Assembly (NCBI RefSeq): GCF_965137005.1
Contig: NZ_CBCRXM010000013.1
Coordinates: 29,436-93,435 of the forward strand
Origin: Sphingomonas_O antarctica
GTDB taxonomy: Bacteria > Pseudomonadota > Alphaproteobacteria > Sphingomonadales > Sphingomonadaceae
DNA: 64,000 nucleotides
Direction: 5' to 3'
Shown piece by piece: positions 43,736 to 52,502 of the stretch. Numbering within the stretch: position 1 is the stretch's first letter; the number at the start of each line of letters is the position of its first letter. The position numbers and the translations under genes are program-made. The notes beneath the pieces were generated by a model. That model was not told where the DNA came from. It made no database searches and saw only the letters and a list, made by a program, of their open reading frames with translations.

Positions 43736-46700
43736 GCGGGACGGCCTATGTCGAGATGCAGGTCACGACGCATTTCAGCTTCCTGCGCGGCGCGTCGAGT
43801 CCCGAGGAGCTGTTCGCCGCCGCCGCGCTGCTCGGTCTGCCGGCCCTCGGCGTGGTCGACCTTGGCTCGGTCGCCGGCATCGTGCGCGCTTGGGACGCCG
43901 AGCGCACGACGGGCGTCCGCGCGATCGTCGGAACCCGCCTTGATCTCAACGACGGCACGGCGCTCTGCATCTATCCGACCGACCGGGCCGCCTATGGCCG
44001 CATGTGCCGCCTGCTCAGTGTCGGCAAGACGCGCGCCGGCAAGGGCGCGTGCCACCTCGGCTGGTCCGACGTCGAGGAATGGAACGACGGCCTGATCGCT
44101 ATGCTGGTGCCCGACCGGGCCGACGCGACGACCGAGCAGGCGCTGGCGACCACCGGGCGGATCTTCGGCGACCGCACCTATATGGCCCTCACCGTGCGTC
44201 GGCGCCCCAAGGACGCGATCCGGCTGCGCGACCTCGCTGCGATGGCGGCCGCGGCGCGGGTGCCGACCGTCGCCACCAACGACGTGCTCTACCACTCGCC
44301 AGACCGCCGACTGCTGCAGGACGTGGTCACCTGCATCCGCGAGAAGTGCACGATCGACGAGCTGGGTGACCGACGCGAGCGCTTCGCGGATCGGCACCTC
44401 AAGACGGGGGAGGAGATGGAGCGGCTGTTCCGCCGCTACCTCAAGGACGCGTCGCCCGTCGCGCGCAGCGTCGAGATGGCCGCGCGCTGCGCGTTCAGCC
44501 TAACCGAGCTACGATACCAGTATCCCGACGAGGTCGCCGAGCCAGGACGGACGCCGCAGCAGGAACTGGAGTGGCTGACGTGGGAGAAGGCGCCGATCCG
44601 CTATCCGGAAGGCATCGAGGGCAAGATCCGCACCCAGCTCGAGCACGAGCTGCGGCTGATCGGGGAACTCGACTACGCCCCATACTTCCTGACCGTAAAC
44701 TCGATCGTCGCGGAGGCCCGGCGGCGTGGCATCCTGTGCCAGGGGCGAGGCTCCGCCGCGAACAGCGCCGTCTGCTACGTGCTCGGCGTCACGTCGATCG
44801 ACCCCGTCCGGTCGGAGCTGCTGTTCGAGCGGTTTGTCAGCGCGGAGCGGCGCGAGCCGCCCGACATCGACGTCGACTTCGAGCACGAGCGCCGCGAGGA
44901 GGTGATCCAGTGGATCTACGAGACCTACGGCCGCACGCGCTCGGCGCTGACCGCCGTCGTCACCCGCTACCGCGCGCGCGGTGCGATCCGCGAGGTCGGC
45001 AAGGCCCTCGGGCTTAGCGAGGACATGACCGCCGGGCTGTCGTCGTCAGTGTGGAGCTTCAGCCGCGACGGGGTGGAGGAGAAGCACGCCGAGGAGCTCA
45101 ACATGGACCTCGGCGACAAGCGCCTGACGCTGACGCTCGAGCTCGCCCGGCAGCTGATCAACACGCCGCGCCACCTGTCGCAGCATCCGGGCGGGTTCGT
45201 GCTGACCCGCGACCGGCTTGACGAACTGGTGCCGATCGAACCGGCGGCGATGGAGGACCGCCAGGTCATCGAGTGGGACAAGGACGACATAGACGCGCTC
45301 GGCTTCATGAAGGTCGACGTGCTCGCGCTCGGCATGCTGAGCTGCATGCGCCGTGCCTTCGAGTTCCTCGAAAGCGACAAGGGCGTGACGGTCGACCTCG
45401 CCACGATCCCGGCCGAGGATCCCGAGACGTATGCCATGATCCGGAAAGCCGACACGCTCGGCGTCTTCCAGATCGAGAGCCGGGCGCAGATGGCGTCGAT
45501 CCCGCTGATGGCGCCGACGACCTTCTACGATCTCGTCATCCAGGTCGCGATCGTCCGGCCCGGGCCGATCCAGGGGGACATGGTCCACCCTTACCGTCGC
45601 CGCCGCGCCGGGCTGGAGAAGGTGACCTATCCGACCGAGGAATTGCGCCGTGTGCTGGAGAAGACGCTCGGCGTGCCGCTGTTCCAGGAACAGGCGATGC
45701 GCGTCGCGATCGAGTGCGCCGGGTTCACCGCCAGCGAGGCCGACCTGCTGCGACGCGCGATGGCGACGTTCAAACTCACCGGCGGCGTCTCGCACTTCCG
45801 CGACAAGCTGATCGACGGGATGGTGGCGCGCGGATACGAGCATGCCTTCGCCGAGAAGACCTTCAAGCAGATCGAGGGGTTCGGCTCATACGGCTTTCCC
45901 GAAAGCCATGCGGCCAGCTTCGCGCTGATCGCCTACGCCTCGTCGTGGATGAAGTGCCACCATCCCGACGCCTTCTGCGCGGCGCTCCTCAACGCCCAGC
46001 CGATGGGGTTCTACGCCCCCGCCCAGATCGTCCGCGACGCGCGGCAGCACGGCGTCGAGGTGCGCCCGATCGACGTCAACTCGAGCCGCTGGGACTGCAC
46101 GCTCGAGGACGGCGGCGGGCGCTACAAGGCGGTGCGGCTCGGGCTGCGGATGGCGCGCGACCTGTCGAACGCCGACGGTGCCGCGATCTCCGCGGCGCGG
46201 GGCGATGTGCCCTACACGTCGGTCGAGGAGGTGCAGCGCCGCGCGGGCGTCGGACGCGGCGCGCTCGACCGAATCGGCGACGCGGACGGGTTCGGCTCGC
46301 TCGGCGCGAGCCGGCGTGCGGGGCTGTGGGAGGTGAAGGGCCTCGGCAACGCTCCCTTGCCTCTGTTCGCTGCGGCCGACGAGCGCGAAGGACGCCTGCG
46401 CCGCGAGTCGATCGAACCCGAGGTGGATCTGGCCGAGATGGGCGAAGGCGCGGAGGTGGTCGAGGACTACCGAGCGTCCGGACTGTCGCTGCGCGCCCAC
46501 CCGCTGGCGTTCCTGCGCGACGAGCTCAAGGCGCGCCGGATGATCACGTGCGCCGAATTGCGGGACGTGAAGGACGGACGATACGTCGAACTCGCCGGGA
46601 TCGTGCTCGTCCGCCAGAAGCCGGGCTCGGCAAAGGGCGTGATGTTCATCACGCTCGAGGACGAGACCGACGTCGCCAATCTCGTCGTGTGGACCAAGAT

Positions 46701-47043
46701 CTTCGAGGCCAACCGCCGCACGGTGCTCGGCGCCTCGATGATGGGCGTGCGCGGGCAGGTGCAGCGCGAGGGGGACGTAATCCACGTCGTCGCGCGGCGG
46801 CTAGACGACATGTCACCGCTGCTCGCCAGCGTCGGCGGCCGCGCAGACGTTGCCGACGTCTATCGGGTAAGCCGCGCCGACGTCGTGAAGCACGGCATGG
46901 GCCCGGATCCGCGCGAACCCGGAGAGCGCCATCTCGGCAAGGGTGCGCGCGACATATACATTCCAGACTTGCGGCTCGGATCAGGCATCATCCCTGGGGA
47001 GCCGGTCGAGGGTATCAAGGTCAGGACGCGGGACTTCCGTTGA
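43732..47043 (+). CDS. dnaE2: Error-prone DNA polymerase DnaE2
   Basis: A C-family polymerase of 1103 residues and the polymerase of the mutasome. The PHP domain starts YVEMQVTTHFSFLRGASSPE; the active-site aspartates sit in PPDIDVDFEHERREEVIQWI and the third in IDALGFMKVDVLALG; HLSQHPGGFVLTRD, GSYGFPESHAASFALIAYAS and the C-terminal OB-fold (ELAGIVLVRQKPGSAKGVMF) are present. It lacks the tau-binding tail of DnaE1. Last gene of the SOS cassette. Length is normal. Confidence 0.96.
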   Translation: MSGTAYVEMQVTTHFSFLRGASSPEELFAAAALLGLPALGVVDLGSVAGIVRAWDAERTTGVRAIVGTRLDLNDGTALCIYPTDRAAYGRMCRLLSVGKTRAGKGACHLGWSDVEEWNDGLIAMLVPDRADATTEQALATTGRIFGDRTYMALTVRRRPKDAIRLRDLAAMAAAARVPTVATNDVLYHSPDRRLLQDVVTCIREKCTIDELGDRRERFADRHLKTGEEMERLFRRYLKDASPVARSVEMAARCAFSLTELRYQYPDEVAEPGRTPQQELEWLTWEKAPIRYPEGIEGKIRTQLEHELRLIGELDYAPYFLTVNSIVAEARRRGILCQGRGSAANSAVCYVLGVTSIDPVRSELLFERFVSAERREPPDIDVDFEHERREEVIQWIYETYGRTRSALTAVVTRYRARGAIREVGKALGLSEDMTAGLSSSVWSFSRDGVEEKHAEELNMDLGDKRLTLTLELARQLINTPRHLSQHPGGFVLTRDRLDELVPIEPAAMEDRQVIEWDKDDIDALGFMKVDVLALGMLSCMRRAFEFLESDKGVTVDLATIPAEDPETYAMIRKADTLGVFQIESRAQMASIPLMAPTTFYDLVIQVAIVRPGPIQGDMVHPYRRRRAGLEKVTYPTEELRRVLEKTLGVPLFQEQAMRVAIECAGFTASEADLLRRAMATFKLTGGVSHFRDKLIDGMVARGYEHAFAEKTFKQIEGFGSYGFPESHAASFALIAYASSWMKCHHPDAFCAALLNAQPMGFYAPAQIVRDARQHGVEVRPIDVNSSRWDCTLEDGGGRYKAVRLGLRMARDLSNADGAAISAARGDVPYTSVEEVQRRAGVGRGALDRIGDADGFGSLGASRRAGLWEVKGLGNAPLPLFAAADEREGRLRRESIEPEVDLAEMGEGAEVVEDYRASGLSLRAHPLAFLRDELKARRMITCAELRDVKDGRYVELAGIVLVRQKPGSAKGVMFITLEDETDVANLVVWTKIFEANRRTVLGASMMGVRGQVQREGDVIHVVARRLDDMSPLLASVGGRADVADVYRVSRADVVKHGMGPDPREPGERHLGKGARDIYIPDLRLGSGIIPGEPVEGIKVRTRDFR

Positions 47044-47129
47044 CGCCCCGGATCTCCCAGTCACAGGCGCGTGGTCAGAGCGGAGCCTGGCCACCAGCCC
47101 TTAAAGGTGTAGCCGCTGATGATTACTTG

Positions 47130-47189
47130 CACCATCCTGTATGATGGTGATCCTCAGCGTCGCCTATCACACCACCGTTTATGATGGTG
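47130..47189. promoter_or_regulatory. Twin 20-bp palindromic operators upstream of the DUF6471/RM operon
   Basis: CACCATCCTGTATGATGGTG (47130-47149) is a palindrome with perfect 7-bp arms around 6 bp. CACCACCGTTTATGATGGTG (47170-47189) is a second copy with one arm mismatch. Centres are 40 bp apart, close to four helical turns, and the second ends 53 bp before the DUF6471 start. Autoregulation by the small first gene, as with controller proteins of restriction-modification systems, is the obvious inference. Confidence 0.75.
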
Positions 47190-47242
47190 CACGCTATCGC
47201 CAGTGCTTGCGCTCAAGCGTAGGTCCATCCTAGAACTGCAGA

Positions 47243-47575
47243 ATGAGCAGCCCAACGGCCATTGAAGACACGACCTGGGAGCGCTTGGTAAAGAATATGC
47301 TGCGCGCCGAGATGATGCGCCGCGGTGTGTCCTACGAGCAACTGGTGGTAAGGTTGGCAGACTTGGGGGTCGAGGACAATGTGCTCAACCTGCGCAACAA
47401 GGTGGCGCGCGGTCGCTTTACCGCCCCCTTTTTCGCCAAGTGCATGGTCGCGCTCGGCGTCACCAGCCTGCAGATACCGCCGGTCACCGAGATCGGGGAC
47501 AATGTGGACGATGCACATGGCGCCCAAGCGCTTGCCAGAAAGTCGACAAAGCGAAGAAAGCCGGATCCAGCATGA
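47243..47575 (+). CDS. DUF6471 protein, putative controller of the RM operon
   Basis: A protein of 110 residues similar to DUF6471, a small helical family often next to restriction-modification and toxin-antitoxin genes. WERLVKNMLRAEMMRRGVSY then EQLVVRLADLG and LNLRNKVARGRFTAPFFAKC look like an HTH-containing core with a basic recognition segment; the C-terminus is a basic disordered tail. It overlaps the type IIG gene by 4 bp (ATGA). Twin palindromes upstream suggest that it represses or times the operon. The DNA-binding role is inferred. Confidence 0.75.
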   Translation: MSSPTAIEDTTWERLVKNMLRAEMMRRGVSYEQLVVRLADLGVEDNVLNLRNKVARGRFTAPFFAKCMVALGVTSLQIPPVTEIGDNVDDAHGAQALARKSTKRRKPDPA

Positions 47576-50500
47576 CCGCCCGCACATACGTGCCTTTGCT
47601 CGATCCGGCGTTCCTGCAATCCGAACTTCACCACGAGTTCATCGCATGGCGCAGTGGTGGGGGCGACAAGCAGTTGCGCGAACGCTTGGAGAAATGGTCG
47701 GCGAGGGTCCGTAAGCGTGAGACGCAGGCGGAAGGATCGTTCACCCAGATCTTCTTCGTCGATATCTGGGGCTATCTGCAGGATGGGCAGGGGCACGATC
47801 TGCACCACCTCCAGCCGAAATTCGCGATTAAGGGCGCTGGCGCCGGCGGCAACACCGGCGAGGCCGACCTCGGCATCGGAATGTTCGGAACACCTCGTCC
47901 AGAGATCCCTCAGGTCGTCTGCGAATTCAAGGATGTGAACTCGGGGCTCGACGCTCCGCAGAAGCGAAAGGGCAATGACCGTTCGCCGGTCATGCAGGCC
48001 AAGGACTATCTATGGGGCGCCCGGCGAGGCGTCTTCCCCAACGATCCCATCCAGCCGCGGTGGGCGCTTGTCACGGACATGAACGAGTTCCGCCTATACT
48101 GGGTCGATAGCTTCCCGGATCGCTACCTGCGGTTCGTCATCGGCGACACCAAGCGCGACCTGCTGGCCGAGCCCTGCCTACTGGACGATACCGAGGCCGC
48201 GCAGTTCGACCGTTTCCTTTTCGCGTGGCTTCTGCGACCGGACATGCTGCTCGCCGAGGCGGGCAGACCAAGGCTTGAGCGGCTAATAGAACGGCAGGGC
48301 AAGACCCAGTCACGGCTCGAAGACGTATTCTACGACGATTACCGGGTTTATCGGGGCGCGCTAATCGGTGAGATCACGGCGCAATTGCCGCCGGGCGTCT
48401 CTCCGGGCGGAGCCGTCCGTCTAGCCCAGAAGCTGCTAGACAGGCTCATCTTCGTCATGTTCGCCGAAGACATGGGCATGCGGATTGGCTTTCCCGCCGG
48501 CGAGCTGACGCAGCAGCTCAAGAATTTCAGCAGCGACAATTTCCTTCGGCCCCAGGGCAATGAAGTCTGGGAGCGGCTAAAGCTGATCTTCGACGTCATG
48601 AACGAGGGCGGCGACATTGCCGGCGTCCCGCTTCACCGGTTCAACGGCGGTCTGTTCGCGACCGATCCCGACATCGACGCTCTCCGCCTTCCCAACCGGC
48701 TATTCGTCCAGCGCGGCCAGAGCCAATCCCAGAAAGGCACCGACGAAGAGAAGCGGACGCTCTTCCATCTTGCCGTAACCTACAACTTTGCGGCGGAGGG
48801 AGAGCGCGACACGGCGATTGGCCTCTATACTCTCGGACACATCTTCGAACAGTCGATCGTCGAGCTGGAGATGCTCGAGGCAGAGGCGGATGACCGGCAG
48901 TCGTTGACCGTGCTCAACAAGCGCAAGCTGGACGGCGTTTATTACACACCGGAATGGGTCGTCACGCGCGTCGTAGAGGAGGTTCTCGAGCCACTGTTCG
49001 CAGCCTGGCGGGTCGCAGCCGCCGACACGCACGAATATCTCACACGCCTTCGCGCGGTCCGTGTCGTGGATCCGGCGTGCGGCTCGGGCGCCTTCCTGAT
49101 AGCTGCACTGCGACACCTGCGCACGGAAATGACGCGTGCGATCATGGAGATCGGCGAGGTGGCCGACGAGGGGCAGATCACCGAACACATCCTCTCGCGA
49201 AACCTATACGGCGTCGACATCAACCCGGCGTCAGTCGAGATCGCAAAGCTGTCACTCTGGCTGCACACGGCGAAAGCTGATGGCCCGCTCTCCTCACTCG
49301 ACAAGACGATCAGGTGCGGCAACAGCCTCGTCGATCGGGACTTCCTGCCCGAAACGGCCACGGCATCCGATCGTGAACGCCTGAACGCTTTCGACTGGAA
49401 CGAAGCGTTCCCCGACGTCTTCGCGACCGGCGGCTTCGACGCGGTGATCGGCAATCCTCCCTACGTGAAACTGCAGAATCTCAAGAGAGCGGATGCGGTG
49501 ACGGCCAGCTGGCTAGCGACACCCGCAAGCGGTTACAGGAGCACCGTTCACGGCAACTTCGACCTATACCTGCCGTTCATCGAGCGGGGGCTCCGCCTCC
49601 TGAACGAGGAAGGGAGGATGGGCTATATCGCCCCGAATCTATGGCCTACCCTCGAGCATGGCGCAGGCCTTCGCCAGCTGGTCGCCGAAGGTCGTAACCT
49701 CGCTCGCTGGATCGACTTCCGATCGCACCAGGTGTTCGAGGAAGCCACGATCTACACCTCGATCCAGATCTTCTCCCGATCGCCCGTCCAGCATGTCGAT
49801 CTCGCCTTCGTCGGCGACGGCGACGTCAGCCGCATCGACTGGAACGATCAGGACAATATGCTTCCCTGGGATGCCATACCCGCCGACGGCAGACCCTGGC
49901 GCCTCGCCCCGGCGCCGGTAAGGTCCTTGATGGACCGACTGGACCGCGACTGCCGGCCGCTCGGCGATCCGTCGGTCACAAAAAGCATATTCCAAGGGAT
50001 AATAACTAGCGCGGACCACATCTTCCATCTCAAGCGCATCGCCAACGGGCAGTATGTTCATAAGCCGAAGGGCAGTGGAGCCAAACCAGTCCCCGTGAAG
50101 ATCGAGGACGCCCTGATGAAACCGCTGGTCTCAGGCACCGAGGCAAAACGCTTCCTGGAGCCGGCAACCGAAACCTACCTCCTGTTCCCCTATGCGGTCG
50201 GCGACGGCGTGGACTTAATGCCCGCCGACCGCCTGGCAGCAGAATTCCCGAAAGCATGGCAGTATCTGCAGCAGCACGAGGAGGAGCTTCGCGCACGCGA
50301 GAACGGCTCGTTCGACGATGCACAGTGGTATCGCATGGGGCGGAACCAGAACCTGGACAAGCAGGAGCTGCCGAAGCTGCTCGTCGGGCAGCTCGTGCCG
50401 GGAATGCGCGTATCGTTCGACGATGGCGGAAAGGTCTATGCGAACAACGTCCGCGTCAACGGGATACTGCCCCAGGGCGATAACGGCTGGTTCCTGCTGG

Positions 50501-51291
50501 GCATATTGAACTCGCCGACCGTGGACTTCGTATTCCGTTGGACGGGCAAGCCCAAGGACAACGGCTATTACGAAGCCAACAAGCAGTTCATCGCCCCATT
50601 GCCGATCCCTGCCGCCAGCAAGGACCAGACTGATACGCTGTCGGCGCTCGCCCGCACGATGCAGGCCGACGTCACTGCACGGGTTCAGGTCCGCGGCGAC
50701 ATCGCGCAGCGCCTCGCAAGGCTCACCTTGGTGAAGCACCCGCTCGAATGGCTGCTTCCCGGCATACGCTCAGCGGCGGCAATCGAGGGGGAGTTCCAGA
50801 CCATCAAGACGGGGCTCAAGGCGGTCGCAAAGACCCGTGAGGAAAAGCGGAACCTCAAGACACGGATCGTGGCCGCCCAGAAGTTGGACACGGACTTCGC
50901 TTACGCGGACCTGGGAAATCGACTTAGCTCGAGCAATGCCCTTGATGTCGTCGCGGAAAGGGGCAGCGTGCGCTTTGTCGCCGACGGCGCGACTGTCGCG
51001 CAGGCGTTCGTCAGCGATGCAGAAGCACCGCTGGTCGTCGCACAATGGCAATCTGTATCCCTAACCTTCGATCCGAGCGTGCGCGACGCTCCGAAGAAAC
51101 TGATCGAGGCGCTACGCAGCGTCGCGGTTACCGGCGAAAAGGTTGTTGTCGGTCAAATAGTCGAGCTTGCAGAGAAGCTCGACGTCCTGACACGACGGAT
51201 CCGAGAGCACGAGCGAGACCTGCACCAGCAGACGAGCCTTCTATTCGGCCTCAGCGCGCAGGAGAGGCTTATGGTCGAGATGGGACGATGA
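47572..51291 (+). CDS. Type IIG restriction-modification enzyme (Eco57I-like, nuclease + N6-adenine methyltransferase)
   Basis: A single chain of 1239 residues. The N-terminus carries a probable PD-(D/E)xK nuclease: GEADLGIG (Asp99) followed by VVCEFKDVNSG (Glu118-x-Lys120). The methyltransferase core has motif I DPACGSGAFLI near residue 500, YGVDINPASVEIAKLSLWL, and motif IV IGNPPYVKLQ near residue 629 (N6-adenine type). The C-terminal third contains target-recognition segments (VSGTEAKRFLEPATETYLLF, FIAPLPIPAASKDQTDTLSA). It should methylate and cut a specific site in one polypeptide. ATG 47572 was chosen because it overlaps the DUF6471 stop. It couples to a membrane protein gene downstream. 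Confidence 0.9.
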   Translation: MTARTYVPLLDPAFLQSELHHEFIAWRSGGGDKQLRERLEKWSARVRKRETQAEGSFTQIFFVDIWGYLQDGQGHDLHHLQPKFAIKGAGAGGNTGEADLGIGMFGTPRPEIPQVVCEFKDVNSGLDAPQKRKGNDRSPVMQAKDYLWGARRGVFPNDPIQPRWALVTDMNEFRLYWVDSFPDRYLRFVIGDTKRDLLAEPCLLDDTEAAQFDRFLFAWLLRPDMLLAEAGRPRLERLIERQGKTQSRLEDVFYDDYRVYRGALIGEITAQLPPGVSPGGAVRLAQKLLDRLIFVMFAEDMGMRIGFPAGELTQQLKNFSSDNFLRPQGNEVWERLKLIFDVMNEGGDIAGVPLHRFNGGLFATDPDIDALRLPNRLFVQRGQSQSQKGTDEEKRTLFHLAVTYNFAAEGERDTAIGLYTLGHIFEQSIVELEMLEAEADDRQSLTVLNKRKLDGVYYTPEWVVTRVVEEVLEPLFAAWRVAAADTHEYLTRLRAVRVVDPACGSGAFLIAALRHLRTEMTRAIMEIGEVADEGQITEHILSRNLYGVDINPASVEIAKLSLWLHTAKADGPLSSLDKTIRCGNSLVDRDFLPETATASDRERLNAFDWNEAFPDVFATGGFDAVIGNPPYVKLQNLKRADAVTASWLATPASGYRSTVHGNFDLYLPFIERGLRLLNEEGRMGYIAPNLWPTLEHGAGLRQLVAEGRNLARWIDFRSHQVFEEATIYTSIQIFSRSPVQHVDLAFVGDGDVSRIDWNDQDNMLPWDAIPADGRPWRLAPAPVRSLMDRLDRDCRPLGDPSVTKSIFQGIITSADHIFHLKRIANGQYVHKPKGSGAKPVPVKIEDALMKPLVSGTEAKRFLEPATETYLLFPYAVGDGVDLMPADRLAAEFPKAWQYLQQHEEELRARENGSFDDAQWYRMGRNQNLDKQELPKLLVGQLVPGMRVSFDDGGKVYANNVRVNGILPQGDNGWFLLGILNSPTVDFVFRWTGKPKDNGYYEANKQFIAPLPIPAASKDQTDTLSALARTMQADVTARVQVRGDIAQRLARLTLVKHPLEWLLPGIRSAAAIEGEFQTIKTGLKAVAKTREEKRNLKTRIVAAQKLDTDFAYADLGNRLSSSNALDVVAERGSVRFVADGATVAQAFVSDAEAPLVVAQWQSVSLTFDPSVRDAPKKLIEALRSVAVTGEKVVVGQIVELAEKLDVLTRRIREHERDLHQQTSLLFGLSAQERLMVEMGR

Positions 51292-51989
51292 GCGATCCCA
51301 CCGACGCGTCCTGGCTCTTGGCGACCTGGCAACTTCAGGTCGCCGTCGGAAGCGGCTACACGGCTTACATGATCGCCTACACCGGCATCAGGCATCACCA
51401 TCAGACCATCGACACCACATTCCGCACGGTCGCCTTCGGCTTGGTGGCGACTGCCGTAATGCTTTCGATGCCGACCAGCGGCAAGGTATTCGTCATCAGT
51501 GTGGCCGTTGCGGCCACCGTCGCCGCTGGCGTGCTGTGGCGCACCGTCGGCATGGCCCTATGGGAAGCGGCGCTAAGGTGGCTCGACATCAGTTGGGCCG
51601 ACGACACGCCCAGCGCATGGGCGAAGCTCAGCGCCGACCAACGCTATCACATCACCCAGATATCGGTGCTGACCACGGACGGCGTCCGGCTCCGATGCAA
51701 CGACGCGGCATCATGCGGCCGGCTTCCGCTCGGACCATGCATCCTGGGCACCAACGGCGACATTCTGTTGTATATCACTCACATCAAGAAACCCGGCGAG
51801 GACGAGAAGGAAAGCGTCGGCATGAACGACGCCCACCACGGCGCGAAACTGACCTACCTTCCCGCCAGTTCGATCAAGCAGCTCGATATTCGGAGGAAAG
51901 CGGTGCCGCGGCGGGGAATTCCTTTCCTAGTCGGGCGATGGATCAGTCGTCGTCGGCGGGCGGCATCGCCGGACGGTTCTCGCTCGTAG
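51288..51989 (+). CDS. Membrane protein coupled to the type IIG gene
   Basis: A protein of 233 residues of no family I recognise. The N-terminal third holds two or three membrane segments (LQVAVGSGYTAYMIAYTGIR, TVAFGLVATAVMLSM, VFVISVAVAATVAAGVLW), the rest (ITQISVLTTDGVRLRCNDAA, NGDILLYITHIKKPGEDEKE, KLTYLPASSIKQLDI) looks like a small soluble beta domain. It starts in the ATGA overlap with the RM gene, so it is translated with it. A membrane partner is unusual for a type IIG enzyme; a DUF6338-like identity is possible. The 3' end overlaps the small opposing gene. Confidence 0.72.
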   Translation: MSDPTDASWLLATWQLQVAVGSGYTAYMIAYTGIRHHHQTIDTTFRTVAFGLVATAVMLSMPTSGKVFVISVAVAATVAAGVLWRTVGMALWEAALRWLDISWADDTPSAWAKLSADQRYHITQISVLTTDGVRLRCNDAASCGRLPLGPCILGTNGDILLYITHIKKPGEDEKESVGMNDAHHGAKLTYLPASSIKQLDIRRKAVPRRGIPFLVGRWISRRRRAASPDGSRS

Positions 51990-52101
51990 TTGGATCGGTC
52001 TTTGGCTGAACGCTGCCACCTACATCGTGGCCATCTTGCGGTGGAGCCTTCGGCCAAAGTGACTTCTTCTCGGTTTCAAATGTGGGGCGATCGTCTGCCA
52101 T
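51943..52101 (-). CDS. Small conserved-type acidic protein
   Basis: A protein of 52 residues, polar and Pro/Asp-rich (MADDRPTFETEKKSLWPKAP, then NRPAMPPADDD at the end), probably disordered. The support is a strong ribosome binding site, AGGAGG, seven nt before the ATG. Its 3' part overlaps the end of the opposing membrane protein gene by 47 bp. Function unknown. Confidence 0.55.
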   Translation of the reverse strand: MADDRPTFETEKKSLWPKAPPQDGHDVGGSVQPKTDPTTSENRPAMPPADDD

Positions 52102-52502
52102 TTCAATCCTCCTGGTAGGAACAAAGGGTGTATCTGCGACGCGCCAGTGTGTCCATATCGGAAGAAATCGCTGGAAAGACGAGAGCGTGCGGCGAGCATA
52201 TCGACGAGGCACCTTTACGGCGAACCCAGGCGATACGAGACTGCGACGCTGATCGGACTCTACGCCACGCCGCTTGCGGCGATCCCGATCGCAAACCTAA
52301 TCGCCCGCCGCCTCGCCCCCTTGGCTGGTCGCCCGAAGGATGCCGGATGGCGCAACTTCATCTTCGCCCAGCGGCGGCGAGAGCAGAGCGAGGCATATTC
52401 AGCTCCTTCGGCGGAGATCTGAGGCACCAGGCCACCATAGATTTGTTCTCTCTTTGTTCGCGTGATAAAAAGGGCGGCCACGAGTCGCAACGAGAAGTCC
52501 GC
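52102..52502. other. Promoter region of the SRAP-AlkB gene, with a weak small reading frame
   Basis: About 400 bp without a confident gene. It contains the LexA box at 52445-52459. A plus-strand frame at 52147-52422 includes a hydrophobic stretch (TATLIGLYATPLAAIPIANL), reminiscent of a membrane protein remnant, but it has no ribosome binding site and no recognised family. Confidence 0.4.
52445..52459 (+). promoter_or_regulatory. LexA (SOS) box upstream of the SRAP-AlkB gene
   Basis: GTTC-TCTCTTT-GTTC, an exact match to the alphaproteobacterial LexA operator GTTC-N7-GTTC, ends 43 bp before the ATG at 52503. Damage induction of the gene is strongly implied. Confidence 0.88.

Noticed and set aside
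52147..52422. A 91-residue frame with a hydrophobic stretch before the LexA box
   Set aside because: No ribosome binding site and no recognised family; kept only as a note in the gap entry.
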